This document shows, piece by piece, positions 35,067 to 46,070 of a stretch of 64,000 nt of DNA. Position numbers and translations under genes: made by a program. How positions within the stretch are numbered: position 1 is the first letter of the stretch; the number at the start of each line of letters is the position of its first letter. This DNA comes from Clostridiales bacterium. Its GTDB lineage: Bacteria > Bacillota > Clostridia > Lachnospirales > Lachnospiraceae. The notes below the pieces were generated by a model. The model saw nothing but the letters and a program-made list of their open reading frames with translations, was not told the DNA's origin and made no database searches. The stretch covers positions 62,001 through 126,000 of the forward strand of contig JAJBTU010000038.1 of NCBI GenBank assembly GCA_020860715.1, read 5' to 3'.

Positions 35067-36797
35067 ATGAGTGAGAAAAAGCCGGAAGGCGTACAAAATA
35101 AGATCTCAAATGAAAACAATCCGCGTAGGCGCAGGGCAGGATGCGGCGGGAAGATGCTGTGGCCCGGTGCGTCGGCAGGGTGTTTTGCGGCGCGGCCGGC
35201 ACGTTTTGCTGTGCTGCTTCTGCTGATGATAAGCTGTCTGCTGTCGCTGACGGGCTGCCACGGCTCGCAGGAGGCGAAGGAAGCATTTGAGGTTCCGGAT
35301 GAGTTTGACACCTCCGCGGAATATGAGATCTCGTTCTGGGCGAAAAATGATACGAACAAGACGCAGGTAGCCATCTATGAACAGGCAATCGAGGATTTTG
35401 AGGAACTGTATCCGAATATTACGGTGAATATCCGTCTGTATACAGACTATACAGATATTTACAATGATGTTATCACGAACATTGCGACGGACACGACGCC
35501 GAATGTGTGTATCACATACCCGGATCACATCGCGACCTACCTGACCGGAGACAATCAGGTGGTGGCTCTGGACGAGCTGCTGACGGATGAACAATACGGA
35601 CTGGGCGGGAGTGAAGTGGAATTTGATTCTCCGACCGTCGATGAGATCGTGCCGCAGTTTCTGGAGGAGTGCCAGATTGACGGAACGTATTACGCGCTTC
35701 CCTATATGCGTTCAACGGAGGCCTGCTATGTGAACAAAACTTATGTGGAGGCGCTGGGATATGAGCTTCCTGAGACGCTGACCTGGGATTTTATCTGGGA
35801 AGTGTCAGAGGCGGCGATGGAGAAGGATGAGGACGGGAACTTTCTGGTGAACGGGCAGAGTGTGATGATCCCGTTTATCTACAAATCAACGGACAACATG
35901 ATGATCACCATGCTGCAGCAGCTTGACGCCGGATATTCCACGGAGGACGGGGAGATTCTGCTGTTCAATGAGACCACGCGGGATTTGCTGTATCAGATAT
36001 CCGGTTACGCGGAAGACCGGTCGTTTTCTACTTTTAAGATTTCAGGATATCCGGCCAACTTCCTGAACGCGGGGCAGTGCATTTTTGCAGTCGATTCGAC
36101 CGCGGGCGCGACCTGGATGGGCACGGACGCGCCGCTGGTGGATATCAGCGAAGACAAGATTATTGAGTTTGAGACGGTGGTCATGGAGGTTCCGCAGTAT
36201 GATACGGAGAACCCGCAGATGATCTCTCAGGGACCGTCCATCTGCATTTTTAATAAAGACGATCCGCAGGAGGTGCTGGCATCCTGGCTGTTCGCGCAGT
36301 ATCTGCTCACGAATGAGGTACAGATCGGTTATTCCCAGACGGAAGGCTATATCCCCGTGACGACGAAGGCTCAGGAGTCTGATGAATATCAGGATTACCT
36401 GTCCCGCTCGGGTGAGGATAATGAGACCTATTACAGTGTCAAGATCGATGCGGCGGAACTGTTTCTGAATAATATTGAGAATACATTTACGACTGCGGTA
36501 TTCAACGGCTCGACCTCTCTTCGGAGCGCGGCGGGTCAGCTCATCGAGAATACGGTGAAATCCGCGCGCAGGGGGGAGACGATCAATGACGACTATTTTG
36601 AGACGCTGTACAGCGATGTGACCTCGCTTTACCGGCTGGATCAGATCGAGATTACCGACGACGATTCCGGCGGGCGGCAGGATCTGGGGCCGCTTCCGCA
36701 GACCGCGGTGATTCTGCTGGCTTCGATCGCGGCTGTGTGGGTGCTGATTCTGCTGTACTTATTGTGGCAGGCGGTGAAGAAAAGAAATCATCAGTAA
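35067..36797 (+). CDS. Extracellular solute-binding lipoprotein with C-terminal membrane helix
   Basis: 576 residues, larger than usual UgpB-like proteins (about 430-460). A 45-residue basic N-tail precedes a hydrophobic segment and lipobox LTGC (Cys about 65); ATG 35154 would give a conventional signal peptide. The family-1 solute-binding fold contains YPNITVNIRLYTDYTDIYND and YYALPYMRSTEACYVNK. A C-terminal helix (AVILLASIAAVWVLILLYLL, about 549-568) followed by KKRN suggests a second membrane anchor. The substrate is likely a carbohydrate or polyol phosphate. Confidence 0.88.
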   Translation: MSEKKPEGVQNKISNENNPRRRRAGCGGKMLWPGASAGCFAARPARFAVLLLLMISCLLSLTGCHGSQEAKEAFEVPDEFDTSAEYEISFWAKNDTNKTQVAIYEQAIEDFEELYPNITVNIRLYTDYTDIYNDVITNIATDTTPNVCITYPDHIATYLTGDNQVVALDELLTDEQYGLGGSEVEFDSPTVDEIVPQFLEECQIDGTYYALPYMRSTEACYVNKTYVEALGYELPETLTWDFIWEVSEAAMEKDEDGNFLVNGQSVMIPFIYKSTDNMMITMLQQLDAGYSTEDGEILLFNETTRDLLYQISGYAEDRSFSTFKISGYPANFLNAGQCIFAVDSTAGATWMGTDAPLVDISEDKIIEFETVVMEVPQYDTENPQMISQGPSICIFNKDDPQEVLASWLFAQYLLTNEVQIGYSQTEGYIPVTTKAQESDEYQDYLSRSGEDNETYYSVKIDAAELFLNNIENTFTTAVFNGSTSLRSAAGQLIENTVKSARRGETINDDYFETLYSDVTSLYRLDQIEITDDDSGGRQDLGPLPQTAVILLASIAAVWVLILLYLLWQAVKKRNHQ

Positions 36798-36809
36798 AGG
36801 AATAACTAT

Positions 36810-37256
36810 ATGGCGGGAAGAGAGACGGTACTTTACTACAGTCCGAATAAGGACGCAAAAGTCCGCAAGGTGAAAAGCGTGCTGGTGCGTCTTGGGATAC
36901 AGATTAAAAACATCTCGGAGGAACAGTTTGGGGAGCAGGTTGGCACACTTGCGGGACTGGATGACTTTGCGGGAAAGCAGCCGGAAGAAGCAGGTCTGTC
37001 TGAACTTGCAGGAAAGCAGCAAAAGGAGGCTGGGAAATATGAAACTTCGAATGCTGGCGCAGCTGTAATTTCAGAAGAACTTCTGGTACTCTGCAATTTC
37101 ACCGAGGCCGGACTGGATCGGCTCTTACGCGAGCTGCGCAAATCCAATGCCTCTGTGGCATTGAAAGCGGTGCTGACGGAGACGAACTGCGCCTGGAACT
37201 TTTATGAACTGTATCGGGAAGTGCGCAGGGAGCATGAAAGTATGAGCAGGAGGTGA
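36810..37256 (+). CDS. DUF3783-family protein
   Basis: 148 residues. The N-terminal part VLYYSPNKDAKVRKVKSVLV and the C-terminal half LLVLCNFTEAGLDRLLRELR with AVLTETNCAWNFYELYREV match the DUF3783 pattern common in Clostridia. A central Gly/Glu/Lys-rich linker (about 48-80) is variable and contains a short repeat AGKQ(P/Q). The function is unknown. It starts 12 bases after the binding-protein gene and may be in that operon. Confidence 0.75.
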   Translation: MAGRETVLYYSPNKDAKVRKVKSVLVRLGIQIKNISEEQFGEQVGTLAGLDDFAGKQPEEAGLSELAGKQQKEAGKYETSNAGAAVISEELLVLCNFTEAGLDRLLRELRKSNASVALKAVLTETNCAWNFYELYREVRREHESMSRR

Positions 37257-37377
37257 TTTGATTGCCGGCATTATCTATGTTTATTGTACGGATGCAAAGT
37301 GAACGAGGTGGGAAGCATAATAAACCGCATATACACGCTTTGTATGGTGAAAACGTGAAACAGTCAGGAGGATAATC

Positions 37378-37482
37378 ATGCTCAGACCAACAGCGACTCA
37401 GGCAACGGCAGTTTGTGCTTATCAAATACTGGCAGAATTTGATAATGGAGAAAAAAATATTTCGACGCTGAACCATACATAA
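37378..37482 (+). CDS. Possible 34-residue peptide upstream of deoC
   Basis: ATG 37378 with a good AGGAGG seven bases upstream. Encodes MLRPTATQATAVCAYQILAE and FDNGEKNISTLNHT. No homologue is recognised and no membrane segment is seen. It ends 35 bases before deoC. It may be a small regulatory ORF or chance. Confidence 0.35.
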   Translation: MLRPTATQATAVCAYQILAEFDNGEKNISTLNHT

Positions 37483-37517
37483 AAGGAGAATGGTATTGAA
37501 AATAAGGAGGAATCAAA

Positions 37518-38183
37518 ATGGAATTAAAAGAAATACTTCGACATGTGGATCACACTTTACTGGCACAGGACGCGACCTGGGAACAGATCCGGCAGATCTG
37601 CGACGATGCGGTAACGTATCAGACGGCATCTGTCTGCATCCCGCCAAGTTATGTGAAACAGGCAAAGGAATACCTGACCGGCATTGCCGGCAGCACGCCG
37701 GCGGTCTGCACGGTGATCGGATTTCCGAACGGATACAATACTACGGCGGTCAAGGAATATGAGACGAAGGATGCCATTGCGAACGGCGCGGATGAGATTG
37801 ACATGGTCATCAACATCGGGTGGGTGAAAGATCAGAAATACGATTGCCTTCTGAATGAGATCCGCACACTGAAAGCGGCCTGCGGCAGCAGGATCCTGAA
37901 GGTTATCATTGAGACCTGTCTGCTGACGGATGCGGAAAAGGTGAAACTCTGCGAGATCGTCACGGAAGCGGGAGCGGACTTTATCAAGACCTCCACCGGT
38001 TTTGGCAGGGGCGGCGCGACTTTTGAGGATGTTGCTCTGTTTGCGGAGCATGTCGGAAGCGATGTGAAAATCAAGGCGGCAGGGGGAATTTCCTCCCTTG
38101 ACGACGCAGCAGAATTTCTGAAGCTGGGGGCGTCGCGTCTTGGTACAAGCCGGATCGTAAAAATCGCGAAACAGCAGGGATAA
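37518..38183 (+). CDS. deoC: Deoxyribose-phosphate aldolase
   Basis: 221 residues, normal length. [16 protein letters not shown] at the N-terminus, Schiff-base Lys157 in [15 protein letters not shown] and the second active-site Lys in [10 protein letters not shown]. It cleaves deoxyribose 5-phosphate to acetaldehyde and glyceraldehyde 3-phosphate in nucleoside breakdown. AAGGAGGAATC precedes the ATG. It stands alone here without other deo genes. Confidence 0.97.
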   Translation: MELKEILRHVDHTLLAQDATWEQIRQICDDAVTYQTASVCIPPSYVKQAKEYLTGIAGSTPAVCTVIGFPNGYNTTAVKEYETKDAIANGADEIDMVINIGWVKDQKYDCLLNEIRTLKAACGSRILKVIIETCLLTDAEKVKLCEIVTEAGADFIKTSTGFGRGGATFEDVALFAEHVGSDVKIKAAGGISSLDDAAEFLKLGASRLGTSRIVKIAKQQG

Positions 38184-38270
38184 GCCCTTTTAAGATTTTA
38201 TAATTAATTTACAGGAATGCTCTTGCGAACAGAGGTAAAAATTGATAGAATAAAACGAATTTCGATTTAA

Positions 38271-38319
38271 GGCCATGGCGCGGCCTGCGTTGTCAGTCCT
38301 GCGGCTGACGGCAGGACAG
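38271..38319 (+). repeat. R1-type repeat, copy h (before atpZ)
   Basis: GGCC...GGCC arms, linker CTGCGT, then GTCCTGC-ggctgacg-GCAGGAC. Matches the GGCCTGCGT core seen at 44059-44068. It ends 14 bases before the atpZ start. Confidence 0.65.
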
Positions 38320-38332
38320 GGAAGCAGATGCA

Positions 38333-38596
38333 ATGAAAAAAGGTGCGGATTTCATAAAAAATATAACATTGCTGGGTCAGTTCGGGTTATCGCTGATCGC
38401 GCCGCTCCTTTTGTGTCTTGCACTTTGCTGGTGGCTGACCGCACATGGTCCGGCCGGAAGCTGGATTTATATCCCGGGCTTTTTCTTCGGACTGGGCGGC
38501 AGCGGGATGACCGCATATAAGTTTTATCTTTCGGTGATAAAAAAGGACAAAACAGACAAAACTGATAAAAAGATATCGTTTAACGACCATTTGTAA
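38333..38596 (+). CDS. atpZ: AtpZ/AtpI-like small membrane protein
   Basis: 87 residues with two helices (about 13-36 and 45-66) and a Lys/Asp-rich tail. GQFGLSLIAPLLLCL and PGFFFGLGGSGMTAYKFYL fit the AtpZ family at the head of Na+/H+ F-ATPase operons. It may assist ion supply or ring assembly together with AtpI. The function is inferred from the family and its position. Confidence 0.8.
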   Translation: MKKGADFIKNITLLGQFGLSLIAPLLLCLALCWWLTAHGPAGSWIYIPGFFFGLGGSGMTAYKFYLSVIKKDKTDKTDKKISFNDHL

Positions 38597-38608
38597 GGGA
38601 GGATGCGC

Positions 38609-39031
38609 ATGAGCGGACGGATCGGCGAGATTCAGCCGGCGGTCAGAGAGGAGACGCGCCGGGTAGCCATTATGACGGGCGTCGGAGTTGCGGTGATGTG
38701 GATTGTGTTTGCAGTCCTGCATGTAAATATGCCGGATACGGTGCCGTTTGACTATACCGTGATTCTGGGAGGCGTTGTCGGAGGACTGATCGCCGTCCTC
38801 AATTTCTTTCTGATGGGTCTGATGGTTCAGAGCGCGGCTTCAGCAGCCGATGAGGACGCGGCAAGGTCGAAGGTGAAAGCCAGCTATTCGCAGCGCCTTC
38901 TGCTGCAGATGCTTTGGGTGATCGCCGCGATCGTAGCTCCCTGCTTTCAGTTTGTGGCGGGGATTGTACCTCTGTTTCTCCCCGGCTTTGGGATTAAGCT
39001 GATGGGAATTGTCAGTCATACAAAGCATTGA
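38609..39031 (+). CDS. atpI: ATP synthase subunit I (ring-assembly factor)
   Basis: 140 residues from ATG 38609, better spaced to AAGGGAGG than ATG 38603. Four helices (about 21-38, 50-72, 94-113, 118-135). The arrangement before atpB identifies it as AtpI, which helps assemble the c-ring. Little primary sequence is conserved in this family, so position is the main evidence. Confidence 0.8.
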   Translation: MSGRIGEIQPAVREETRRVAIMTGVGVAVMWIVFAVLHVNMPDTVPFDYTVILGGVVGGLIAVLNFFLMGLMVQSAASAADEDAARSKVKASYSQRLLLQMLWVIAAIVAPCFQFVAGIVPLFLPGFGIKLMGIVSHTKH

Positions 39032-39073
39032 GATTGTGTTTCGCGCAGTCCGGCAGCTGCGCGGAGGAAAAAG

Positions 39074-39100
39074 GTAATTGTGAAGGTACGGAACAGTTAC
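39074..39100 (+). repeat. R5 element, copy 2 (27 bp)
   Basis: GTAATTGTGAAGGTACGGAA then CAGTTAC. Exactly 27 bases, as in 56022-56048 and 60101-60127, with terminal GTAA...TTAC complementarity. Lies 37 bases before atpB. Confidence 0.65.
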
Positions 39101-39137
39101 AAAAATAATATCAGCCGGTGAGGAGGTGGAGAAAATT

Positions 39138-39896
39138 ATGAACATTGATATTTCAGGGGCGAAAGTCTTTTTTACGATACACACGAACATCCCGGTCCTC
39201 GGGGATCTGCAGATCAGCGAGACCCTTGTGGTCAGCTGGTTAGTGATGATCCTGATCACGGGACTGTGCATCTGGCTGACGCATGATCTGAAGGTGGAAA
39301 ATATATCGAAGCGGCAGGCAGTCGCGGAGATGCTGGTGGAGACGGCGAATAAATTCGTCATTGGCAACATGGGAGAGAGCTTCCGCTATCTGATCCCATT
39401 TGTGGCGGCGCTTTTTTCGACCAGTCTGGTCTCAAACCTGATCAGCCTGGTGGGACTGCGAAGCCCGACAGCGGATCTCTCTACGGAGGCTGCATGGGCG
39501 GTGGTGGTGTTTGTCATGATCACCTGGCAGAAGATCAAAACGGGCGGCATTGGAGGTTACTTCAAGGGTTTTACGCAGCCGATTGCGATACTGACGCCGT
39601 TCAATATCCTGTCGGAGATCGCGACGCCGATCAGTATGGCGTGCCGTCATTTCGGCAATATCCTTTCGGGCATCGTCATCAATTCGCTGATCTATGCCGC
39701 GCTGGCGGTGGCGAGCAGTGCGCTGTTCGGCCTGCTGCCGGGTCTGGTGGGCGATGTACTCTCTATGATCCCGTTCCTGGATGTCGGGATCCCGGCGATC
39801 CTGTCGGTATACTTTGACTGGTTTACCGGCGTCATGCAGGCCTATATCTTCTGCATGCTGACGACGCTCTATATCGCGAACGCGGCGGAGGGGTGA
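39138..39896 (+). CDS. atpB: ATP synthase F0 subunit a
   Basis: 252 residues from ATG 39138 (MNIDISGAKVFFTIHTNIPV); a GTG at 39126 coincides with the GAGGAGG site. Five to six helices. The essential Arg lies in ISMACRHFGNILSGIVI. The last helix has YIFCMLTTLYIANA. Subunit a forms the ion half-channels against the c-ring. Confidence 0.96.
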   Translation: MNIDISGAKVFFTIHTNIPVLGDLQISETLVVSWLVMILITGLCIWLTHDLKVENISKRQAVAEMLVETANKFVIGNMGESFRYLIPFVAALFSTSLVSNLISLVGLRSPTADLSTEAAWAVVVFVMITWQKIKTGGIGGYFKGFTQPIAILTPFNILSEIATPISMACRHFGNILSGIVINSLIYAALAVASSALFGLLPGLVGDVLSMIPFLDVGIPAILSVYFDWFTGVMQAYIFCMLTTLYIANAAEG

Positions 39897-40005
39897 AATA
39901 CAGGCATACGCAAAGGAATATGCGGATACCGGTATGAAAGGCAGTGCACAAATCGAAGATAAAAAATGGTTACTACACAGGAGCAAAATTAAGATTTAAA
40001 CATAA

Positions 40006-40299
<294 letters not shown>

Positions 40300-40301
40300 T
40301 T

Positions 40302-40374
40302 CCTGCACGGCCAGCCGTAGGGCTGACGACAGGACATGGATTGCTGTCAATCTGACAGTTGACGGCAGGGCAAG
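40302..40374 (+). repeat. R1-related hairpins, copy i (atpE-atpF)
   Basis: CCTGCACGGCCAGCC-gtag-GGCTGAC...CAGG, then GTCAA-tctgaca-GTTGAC. It resembles copy h (shared GGCTGACG and CAGGACA) but the two-module plan is blurred. An imperfect member. Confidence 0.5.
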
Positions 40375-40398
40375 GAATCAGGAAAGGAGGTTACGGAC

Positions 40399-40902
40399 AT
40401 GGATGTGCAGAATTTAGTCGGCCTCGTACCGTGGACCTTTGTCGCACAGATATGCAACCTTTTTATCCAGATGTATCTGATCAAACGCTTTTTGTTTAAG
40501 CCAATCAATGCCATCATTGAGAAGCGTAAAGCCGCCGCGGACGCGGAGATTTCGGAAGCCACCAGGGCGAAGGAAGAAGCGCTGGCGATGAAAGCGGATT
40601 ATGAGCAGAGCATGCTGGAGGCAAAGACGAAGGCGAATGACATTCTGACGACGGCGCAGAAGACGGCGACGGTACAGAGTGAGGAGATCCTTCGCGACGC
40701 TTCCAGACAGGCTGCATCGATCAAGGCAAAGGCCGAGAGCGACATTGAGCAGGAGAAGCGTAAGGCGGTCAATGAGATCAAGGATGAGATTGGCAGCATG
40801 GCCGTGGAGATTGCCGGCAGGGTGATCGAGCGGGAGGTTAGCGAAGAGGATCACGAGAAGCTGATTGATGAATTTATAGCGAGTGTAGGTGAGAGCGCAT
40901 GA
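40399..40902 (+). CDS. atpF: ATP synthase F0 subunit b
   Basis: 167 residues. One N-terminal helix (about 8-28, VPWTFVAQICNLFIQMYLI) and a long charged coiled coil (30-140), the peripheral stalk. AAAGGAGG precedes the ATG. Overlaps atpH by four bases (ATGA). Confidence 0.96.
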   Translation: MDVQNLVGLVPWTFVAQICNLFIQMYLIKRFLFKPINAIIEKRKAAADAEISEATRAKEEALAMKADYEQSMLEAKTKANDILTTAQKTATVQSEEILRDASRQAASIKAKAESDIEQEKRKAVNEIKDEIGSMAVEIAGRVIEREVSEEDHEKLIDEFIASVGESA

Positions 40903-41438
40903 CACAGACAGCCAGAGTATATGGGGGCAGCCTGTATCAGCTTGCTGCCGAGGAGTCGCTTACGGATACGATTCGCACGCAGATGAGTGAGGTGCTGGAT
41001 CTGTTCCGGGAAAATCCGGATTATCTGGCGCTGCTTACGGAGCCGTCCATCGCGAAGGAAGAGCGGACAGGCCTGATCGAGACCGCGTTTGGCCCCTGTG
41101 CGGAACGGTATCTGGTGAACTTTTTAAAACTGCTGTGTGAGAAGGGCATTCTCCGGGAATACGCGGGATGCTGCGAGGAGTACACACGGCGGTACAATTC
41201 AGATCACAACATTGCCGAGGCCGTGGTCACGAGTGCGGTCCCGCTTACGGAAGAGCAGACGGCAGCTTTAAATGATAAGCTGGAAGAGCAGACCGGGAAG
41301 ACGGTGATCCTGACAAAGAAAGTGGATCCTTCGGTGGTCGCGGGACTGCGCGTGGAACTGGAAGGAAAACAGCTTGACGGTACTGTGCAGGGCCGTATGG
41401 CAGGGATTTCCCGGAAGCTGAAGGAAGTAGTGTTATAA
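40899..41438 (+). CDS. atpH: ATP synthase F1 subunit delta
   Basis: 179 residues. N-terminal helical domain ([15 protein letters not shown]) and C-terminal [18 protein letters not shown], typical for OSCP/delta, which links F1 to the b stalk. Starts in the ATGA overlap with atpF. Confidence 0.95.
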   Translation: MTQTARVYGGSLYQLAAEESLTDTIRTQMSEVLDLFRENPDYLALLTEPSIAKEERTGLIETAFGPCAERYLVNFLKLLCEKGILREYAGCCEEYTRRYNSDHNIAEAVVTSAVPLTEEQTAALNDKLEEQTGKTVILTKKVDPSVVAGLRVELEGKQLDGTVQGRMAGISRKLKEVVL

Positions 41439-41454
41439 TTATTTAGAGGTAAGG

Positions 41455-42987
41455 ATGGATAAGACCATGCAATTAAAACCTGAAGAAATCACCAAGGTCA
41501 TCCGCAGCCAGATCAAATATTACGAGAACGCGATCCATCAGGACGAGACAGGTACCGTTCTGCTGGTCGGCGACGGCATTGCCAGAGCGAGCGGGCTTGT
41601 GAACTGCATGGCCGGAGAATTGCTGGAGTTTGAGGACGGCAGCTTCGGCATGGCACAGAACCTCGAGGAGAACAGTGTCTCGATCGTTCTGTTTGGTTCC
41701 GGCGAAAAGATTCAGGAAGGACAGACCGTAAAACGTACCGGCAAGGTAGTATCAGTGCCGGTAGGAGAAGAACTGATCGGCCGGGTGGTGAACGCGCTCG
41801 GACAGCCGATCGACGGCGCGGGTCCGATCACGGCGAAGGAATATCGCCCGATTGAGAGCCAGGCACCAGGCATCTGTGACCGGCAGCCGGTTACGGAGCC
41901 GCTTCAGACCGGCATCAAGGCAATTGACTCCATGATCCCAATCGGCCGCGGACAGCGTGAGCTGATCATTGGCGACCGCCAGACCGGAAAGACGACGCTG
42001 GCGACCGATACTATTATCAACCAGAAGGGCGAGGATGTCATCTGTATTTACGTGGCGATCGGACAGAAACGTTCGACCGTAGCTTCTCTTTGTGACACCC
42101 TTTCCAGAAACGGGGCGATGGATTACACGATCATCGTGGCCGCGACCGCTTCTGAGGCAAGCCCGCTGCAGTATATTGCACCGTATTCGGGCTGCGCGAT
42201 GGGCGAGTATTTTATGCAGCAGGGCAAGCATGTGCTGATCATTTATGACGATCTGAGCAAGCATGCGGTGGCGTACCGTGCGCTTTCTCTGCTGATCCGC
42301 AGACCGCCGGGACGTGAGGCGTATCCGGGCGATGTCTTTTATCTGCATTCCAGACTGCTGGAGCGTGCGGCGAAGCTGGACGATGCGCATGGCGGCGGTT
42401 CTCTGACGGCGCTTCCGATCATTGAGACGCAGGCAGGCGATGTATCCGCCTATATTCCGACCAACGTGATCTCGATCACGGACGGTCAGATTTTCCTGGA
42501 GACCGAGCTGTTCCACTCCGGCGTTATGCCGGCGGTGAATCCTGGTATCTCGGTATCCCGTGTCGGCGGCAATGCGCAGATCAAGGCGATGAAAAAGGTA
42601 TCCGGTACCCTGAAGCTGATCTATTCCCAGTACCGTGAGCTGCAGAGCTTCGCACAGTTCGGCTCCGATCTGGATGCGGATACGAAGTCCCGTCTGGATC
42701 AGGGCGCGCGAATCGTGGAGGTCTTAAAACAGAACCAGAACTCTCCGGTGCCGGTTGAAAAGCAGGTGGCGATCCTGTACGCGGCGAACAACGGATATCT
42801 TACTTCAGTAGAGACTGGAGACGTCCGTGCGTATGAGGCGGGGCTTTACCCGTTCCTGGATACGAACGCGCAGGGTGCGGCAGCCATGCAGGCCATCCGT
42901 GAGACAGGCAAGCTGGAGACAGAGACGGAGGAAAATCTGAAACAGGCGCTGCAGGATTACACGGATCAGTTTCTGGCCACAAAGTGA
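41455..42987 (+). CDS. atpA: ATP synthase F1 subunit alpha
   Basis: 510 residues. Walker [10 protein letters not shown] (about 173-181), [20 protein letters not shown], and [18 protein letters not shown]. The non-catalytic nucleotide-binding subunit of the F1 hexamer. ATG 41455 has AGAGG upstream; ATG 41467 is an alternative. Sixteen bases after atpH. Confidence 0.98.
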   Translation: MDKTMQLKPEEITKVIRSQIKYYENAIHQDETGTVLLVGDGIARASGLVNCMAGELLEFEDGSFGMAQNLEENSVSIVLFGSGEKIQEGQTVKRTGKVVSVPVGEELIGRVVNALGQPIDGAGPITAKEYRPIESQAPGICDRQPVTEPLQTGIKAIDSMIPIGRGQRELIIGDRQTGKTTLATDTIINQKGEDVICIYVAIGQKRSTVASLCDTLSRNGAMDYTIIVAATASEASPLQYIAPYSGCAMGEYFMQQGKHVLIIYDDLSKHAVAYRALSLLIRRPPGREAYPGDVFYLHSRLLERAAKLDDAHGGGSLTALPIIETQAGDVSAYIPTNVISITDGQIFLETELFHSGVMPAVNPGISVSRVGGNAQIKAMKKVSGTLKLIYSQYRELQSFAQFGSDLDADTKSRLDQGARIVEVLKQNQNSPVPVEKQVAILYAANNGYLTSVETGDVRAYEAGLYPFLDTNAQGAAAMQAIRETGKLETETEENLKQALQDYTDQFLATK

Positions 42988-43071
42988 GGAGACATCCGCA
43001 GACATCATTTGCAGGAGGGGTTTCCGGCCCCGACATTATGATAAAGAAACCTATAAAGAGGGAGGAACGAC

Positions 43072-44046
43072 ATGGCTGCAAACATGAAAGCGGTAAAGCT
43101 GCGTATCAAGAGTGTCCAGAGCACGATGCAGATTACCAAGGCAATGGAACTTGTAGCATCCTCCAAACTGCGCAGGGCAAAGGACCGTTCCGATCAGTGC
43201 CGCCCGTATTTCAGAGAGCTGCATCAGACGCTGGCTGATATCGCGGAAGGGAACACGGATTTTTCTTCCGTATATGCAAAGCCGGCTGCAGGCAGCCGTT
43301 CACAGGCAGACAGGTACTGCTATGTTGTGATCGCAGGCGACCGAGGTCTGGCCGGCGGCTACAATTCCAATCTGTTTAAAAAGCTGGAAGCGGCGGCGTC
43401 ACAGAATCTGGCGGGTGAAGACAGCCCGGCAAATACCGGTACAGCCGCAGGTACAGATGGGAAGGCAGCGAATACAGGTGATTACGTGGTGCTTCCGATC
43501 GGGAAAAAGGCCGTGGAATATTTTCAGCGCAGAGGTGTGGAGATCCTCACGGAGGATTTTGCGACTGTGGCGGATGTTTCCGTGGCGGACTGCTTTGAGA
43601 TCGCACGCCTGCTCTGCCGGGAATACCGGGAAGGTCAGTTCGGACACATAGAGCTTTGTTATACGGAATTTGTGTCCATGCTTTCTCAGCGGCCTCAGAT
43701 TGCTCCGATGCTTCCGCTGACCGATCTGGAAAGCGATGCTGATCAGGCAGATGCCGGAGACGGCGCGGCTTCAGAGAAAAAGCCGGTCCGCGATCTGATC
43801 CTGTATGAGCCGGACAGTACGGAGGTCTTTGACGCCATTGTTCCGGAGTACCTGGGAGGCCTGATCTACGGCGGTGTCTGTGACGCGCTGGCGAGTGAGC
43901 TGGCGGCGCGGCGCAACGCGATGGAGGCGGCGACCAGCAACGCGGAGGAAATGATCGGGAAGCTGAACCTGAGCTACAACCGGGCGCGCCAGAGCAGTAT
44001 CACGACAGAAATTACCGAGATCGTCGCGGGCGCGGAGGGCGTATAA
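43072..44046 (+). CDS. atpG: ATP synthase F1 subunit gamma
   Basis: 324 residues against about 285-295 usually. The N-terminal helix VKLRIKSVQSTMQITKAMEL and C-terminal RRNAMEAATSNAEEMIGKLN form the central shaft. Two low-complexity insertions (about 118-140, GEDSPANTGTAAGTDGKAAN, and about 223-245, rich in Asp/Ala) explain the extra length; both lie in the globular, surface part. AGGAGG... GAGGGAGGAACG precedes the ATG. Confidence 0.95.
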   Translation: MAANMKAVKLRIKSVQSTMQITKAMELVASSKLRRAKDRSDQCRPYFRELHQTLADIAEGNTDFSSVYAKPAAGSRSQADRYCYVVIAGDRGLAGGYNSNLFKKLEAAASQNLAGEDSPANTGTAAGTDGKAANTGDYVVLPIGKKAVEYFQRRGVEILTEDFATVADVSVADCFEIARLLCREYREGQFGHIELCYTEFVSMLSQRPQIAPMLPLTDLESDADQADAGDGAASEKKPVRDLILYEPDSTEVFDAIVPEYLGGLIYGGVCDALASELAARRNAMEAATSNAEEMIGKLNLSYNRARQSSITTEITEIVAGAEGV

Positions 44047-44053
44047 AGAGAAT

Positions 44054-44091
44054 GGCGCGGCCTGCGTCACCGGCACGGATGTGCCGATGAC
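44054..44091 (+). repeat. R1-type repeat, copy j (atpG-atpD)
   Basis: GGCGCGGCCTGCGTC linker followed by hairpin B: GTCACCGGCAC-ggat-GTGCCGATGAC (44066-44091). Only the linker and B module are complete. Lies 22 bases before atpD. Confidence 0.7.
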
Positions 44092-44101
44092 AGGGGATTA
44101 G

Positions 44102-45508
<1,407 letters not shown>

Positions 45509-45596
45509 AACCTGTGTCTGCGCTGCGTGATGCTGTAATTTGCGCGGGAAGCGTAAAAGGACGAAAAAATAACAGGGGTAAGGAAGGAGACGGCTT

Positions 45597-45998
45597 ATGA
45601 GTAGTTTTCCATTGAGAATCGGTACACCGGACGGCCTTCTCTTTGAGGGAGAGGCAGAGCGCATCGTCTGCCGGACGATCACCGGCGATCTTGCAATTCT
45701 TGCAGGACACTGCAATTACTGTACTGCGATCGGTATGGGAGAGGCGCATGTTGTGCTCGGAGACGGCACTACGCGGTATGCGGCCTGCATCGGCGGAATG
45801 CTCTCGGTCATGAACGGCACCTGCCGTGTCCTTGCCACCACCTGGGAGTGGAAAGAGGATATCGACAAAGACCGTGCTGAGAACGCGAAGAAACGCGCCG
45901 AGGAGCGCCTGGCAAGACAGGGTCTGACTGATCAGGAGTACGCGAACGCCACCGCAAAGCTGCACCGGGCGCTGGTGAGACTGAGCGTGAAACAGTAA
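45597..45998 (+). CDS. atpC: ATP synthase F1 subunit epsilon
   Basis: 133 residues. N-terminal beta-sandwich with FPLRIGTPDGLLFEGEAERI and GDLAILAGHCNYCTAI, and a C-terminal helical hairpin rich in Ala/Arg (RAENAKKRAEERLARQG). It regulates ATP hydrolysis. Last gene of the operon, followed by a terminator. Confidence 0.95.
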   Translation: MSSFPLRIGTPDGLLFEGEAERIVCRTITGDLAILAGHCNYCTAIGMGEAHVVLGDGTTRYAACIGGMLSVMNGTCRVLATTWEWKEDIDKDRAENAKKRAEERLARQGLTDQEYANATAKLHRALVRLSVKQ

Positions 45999-46024
45999 GT
46001 ATACAAAGCAAATGATAGTAAGAT

Positions 46025-46054
46025 AAAATCCCCTGCACGACTGCAGGGGATTTT
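46025..46054 (+). terminator. Intrinsic terminator after atpC
   Basis: AAAATCCCCTGCA-cgac-TGCAGGGGATTTT (46025-46037, 46042-46054). A perfect 13-base stem whose 3' arm ends in TTTT; because of the symmetric A/T ends it could work in both directions. The cbiF ribosome site AAGGAGG starts only four bases later. Confidence 0.85.
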
Positions 46055-46070
46055 GCAAGGAGGACCAGCG

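Noticed and set aside
45999-46070. Cobalamin riboswitch before cbiF
   Set aside because: The short spacer holds only the atpC terminator. I also saw no B12-box-like pattern before cbiG (54550-54701).
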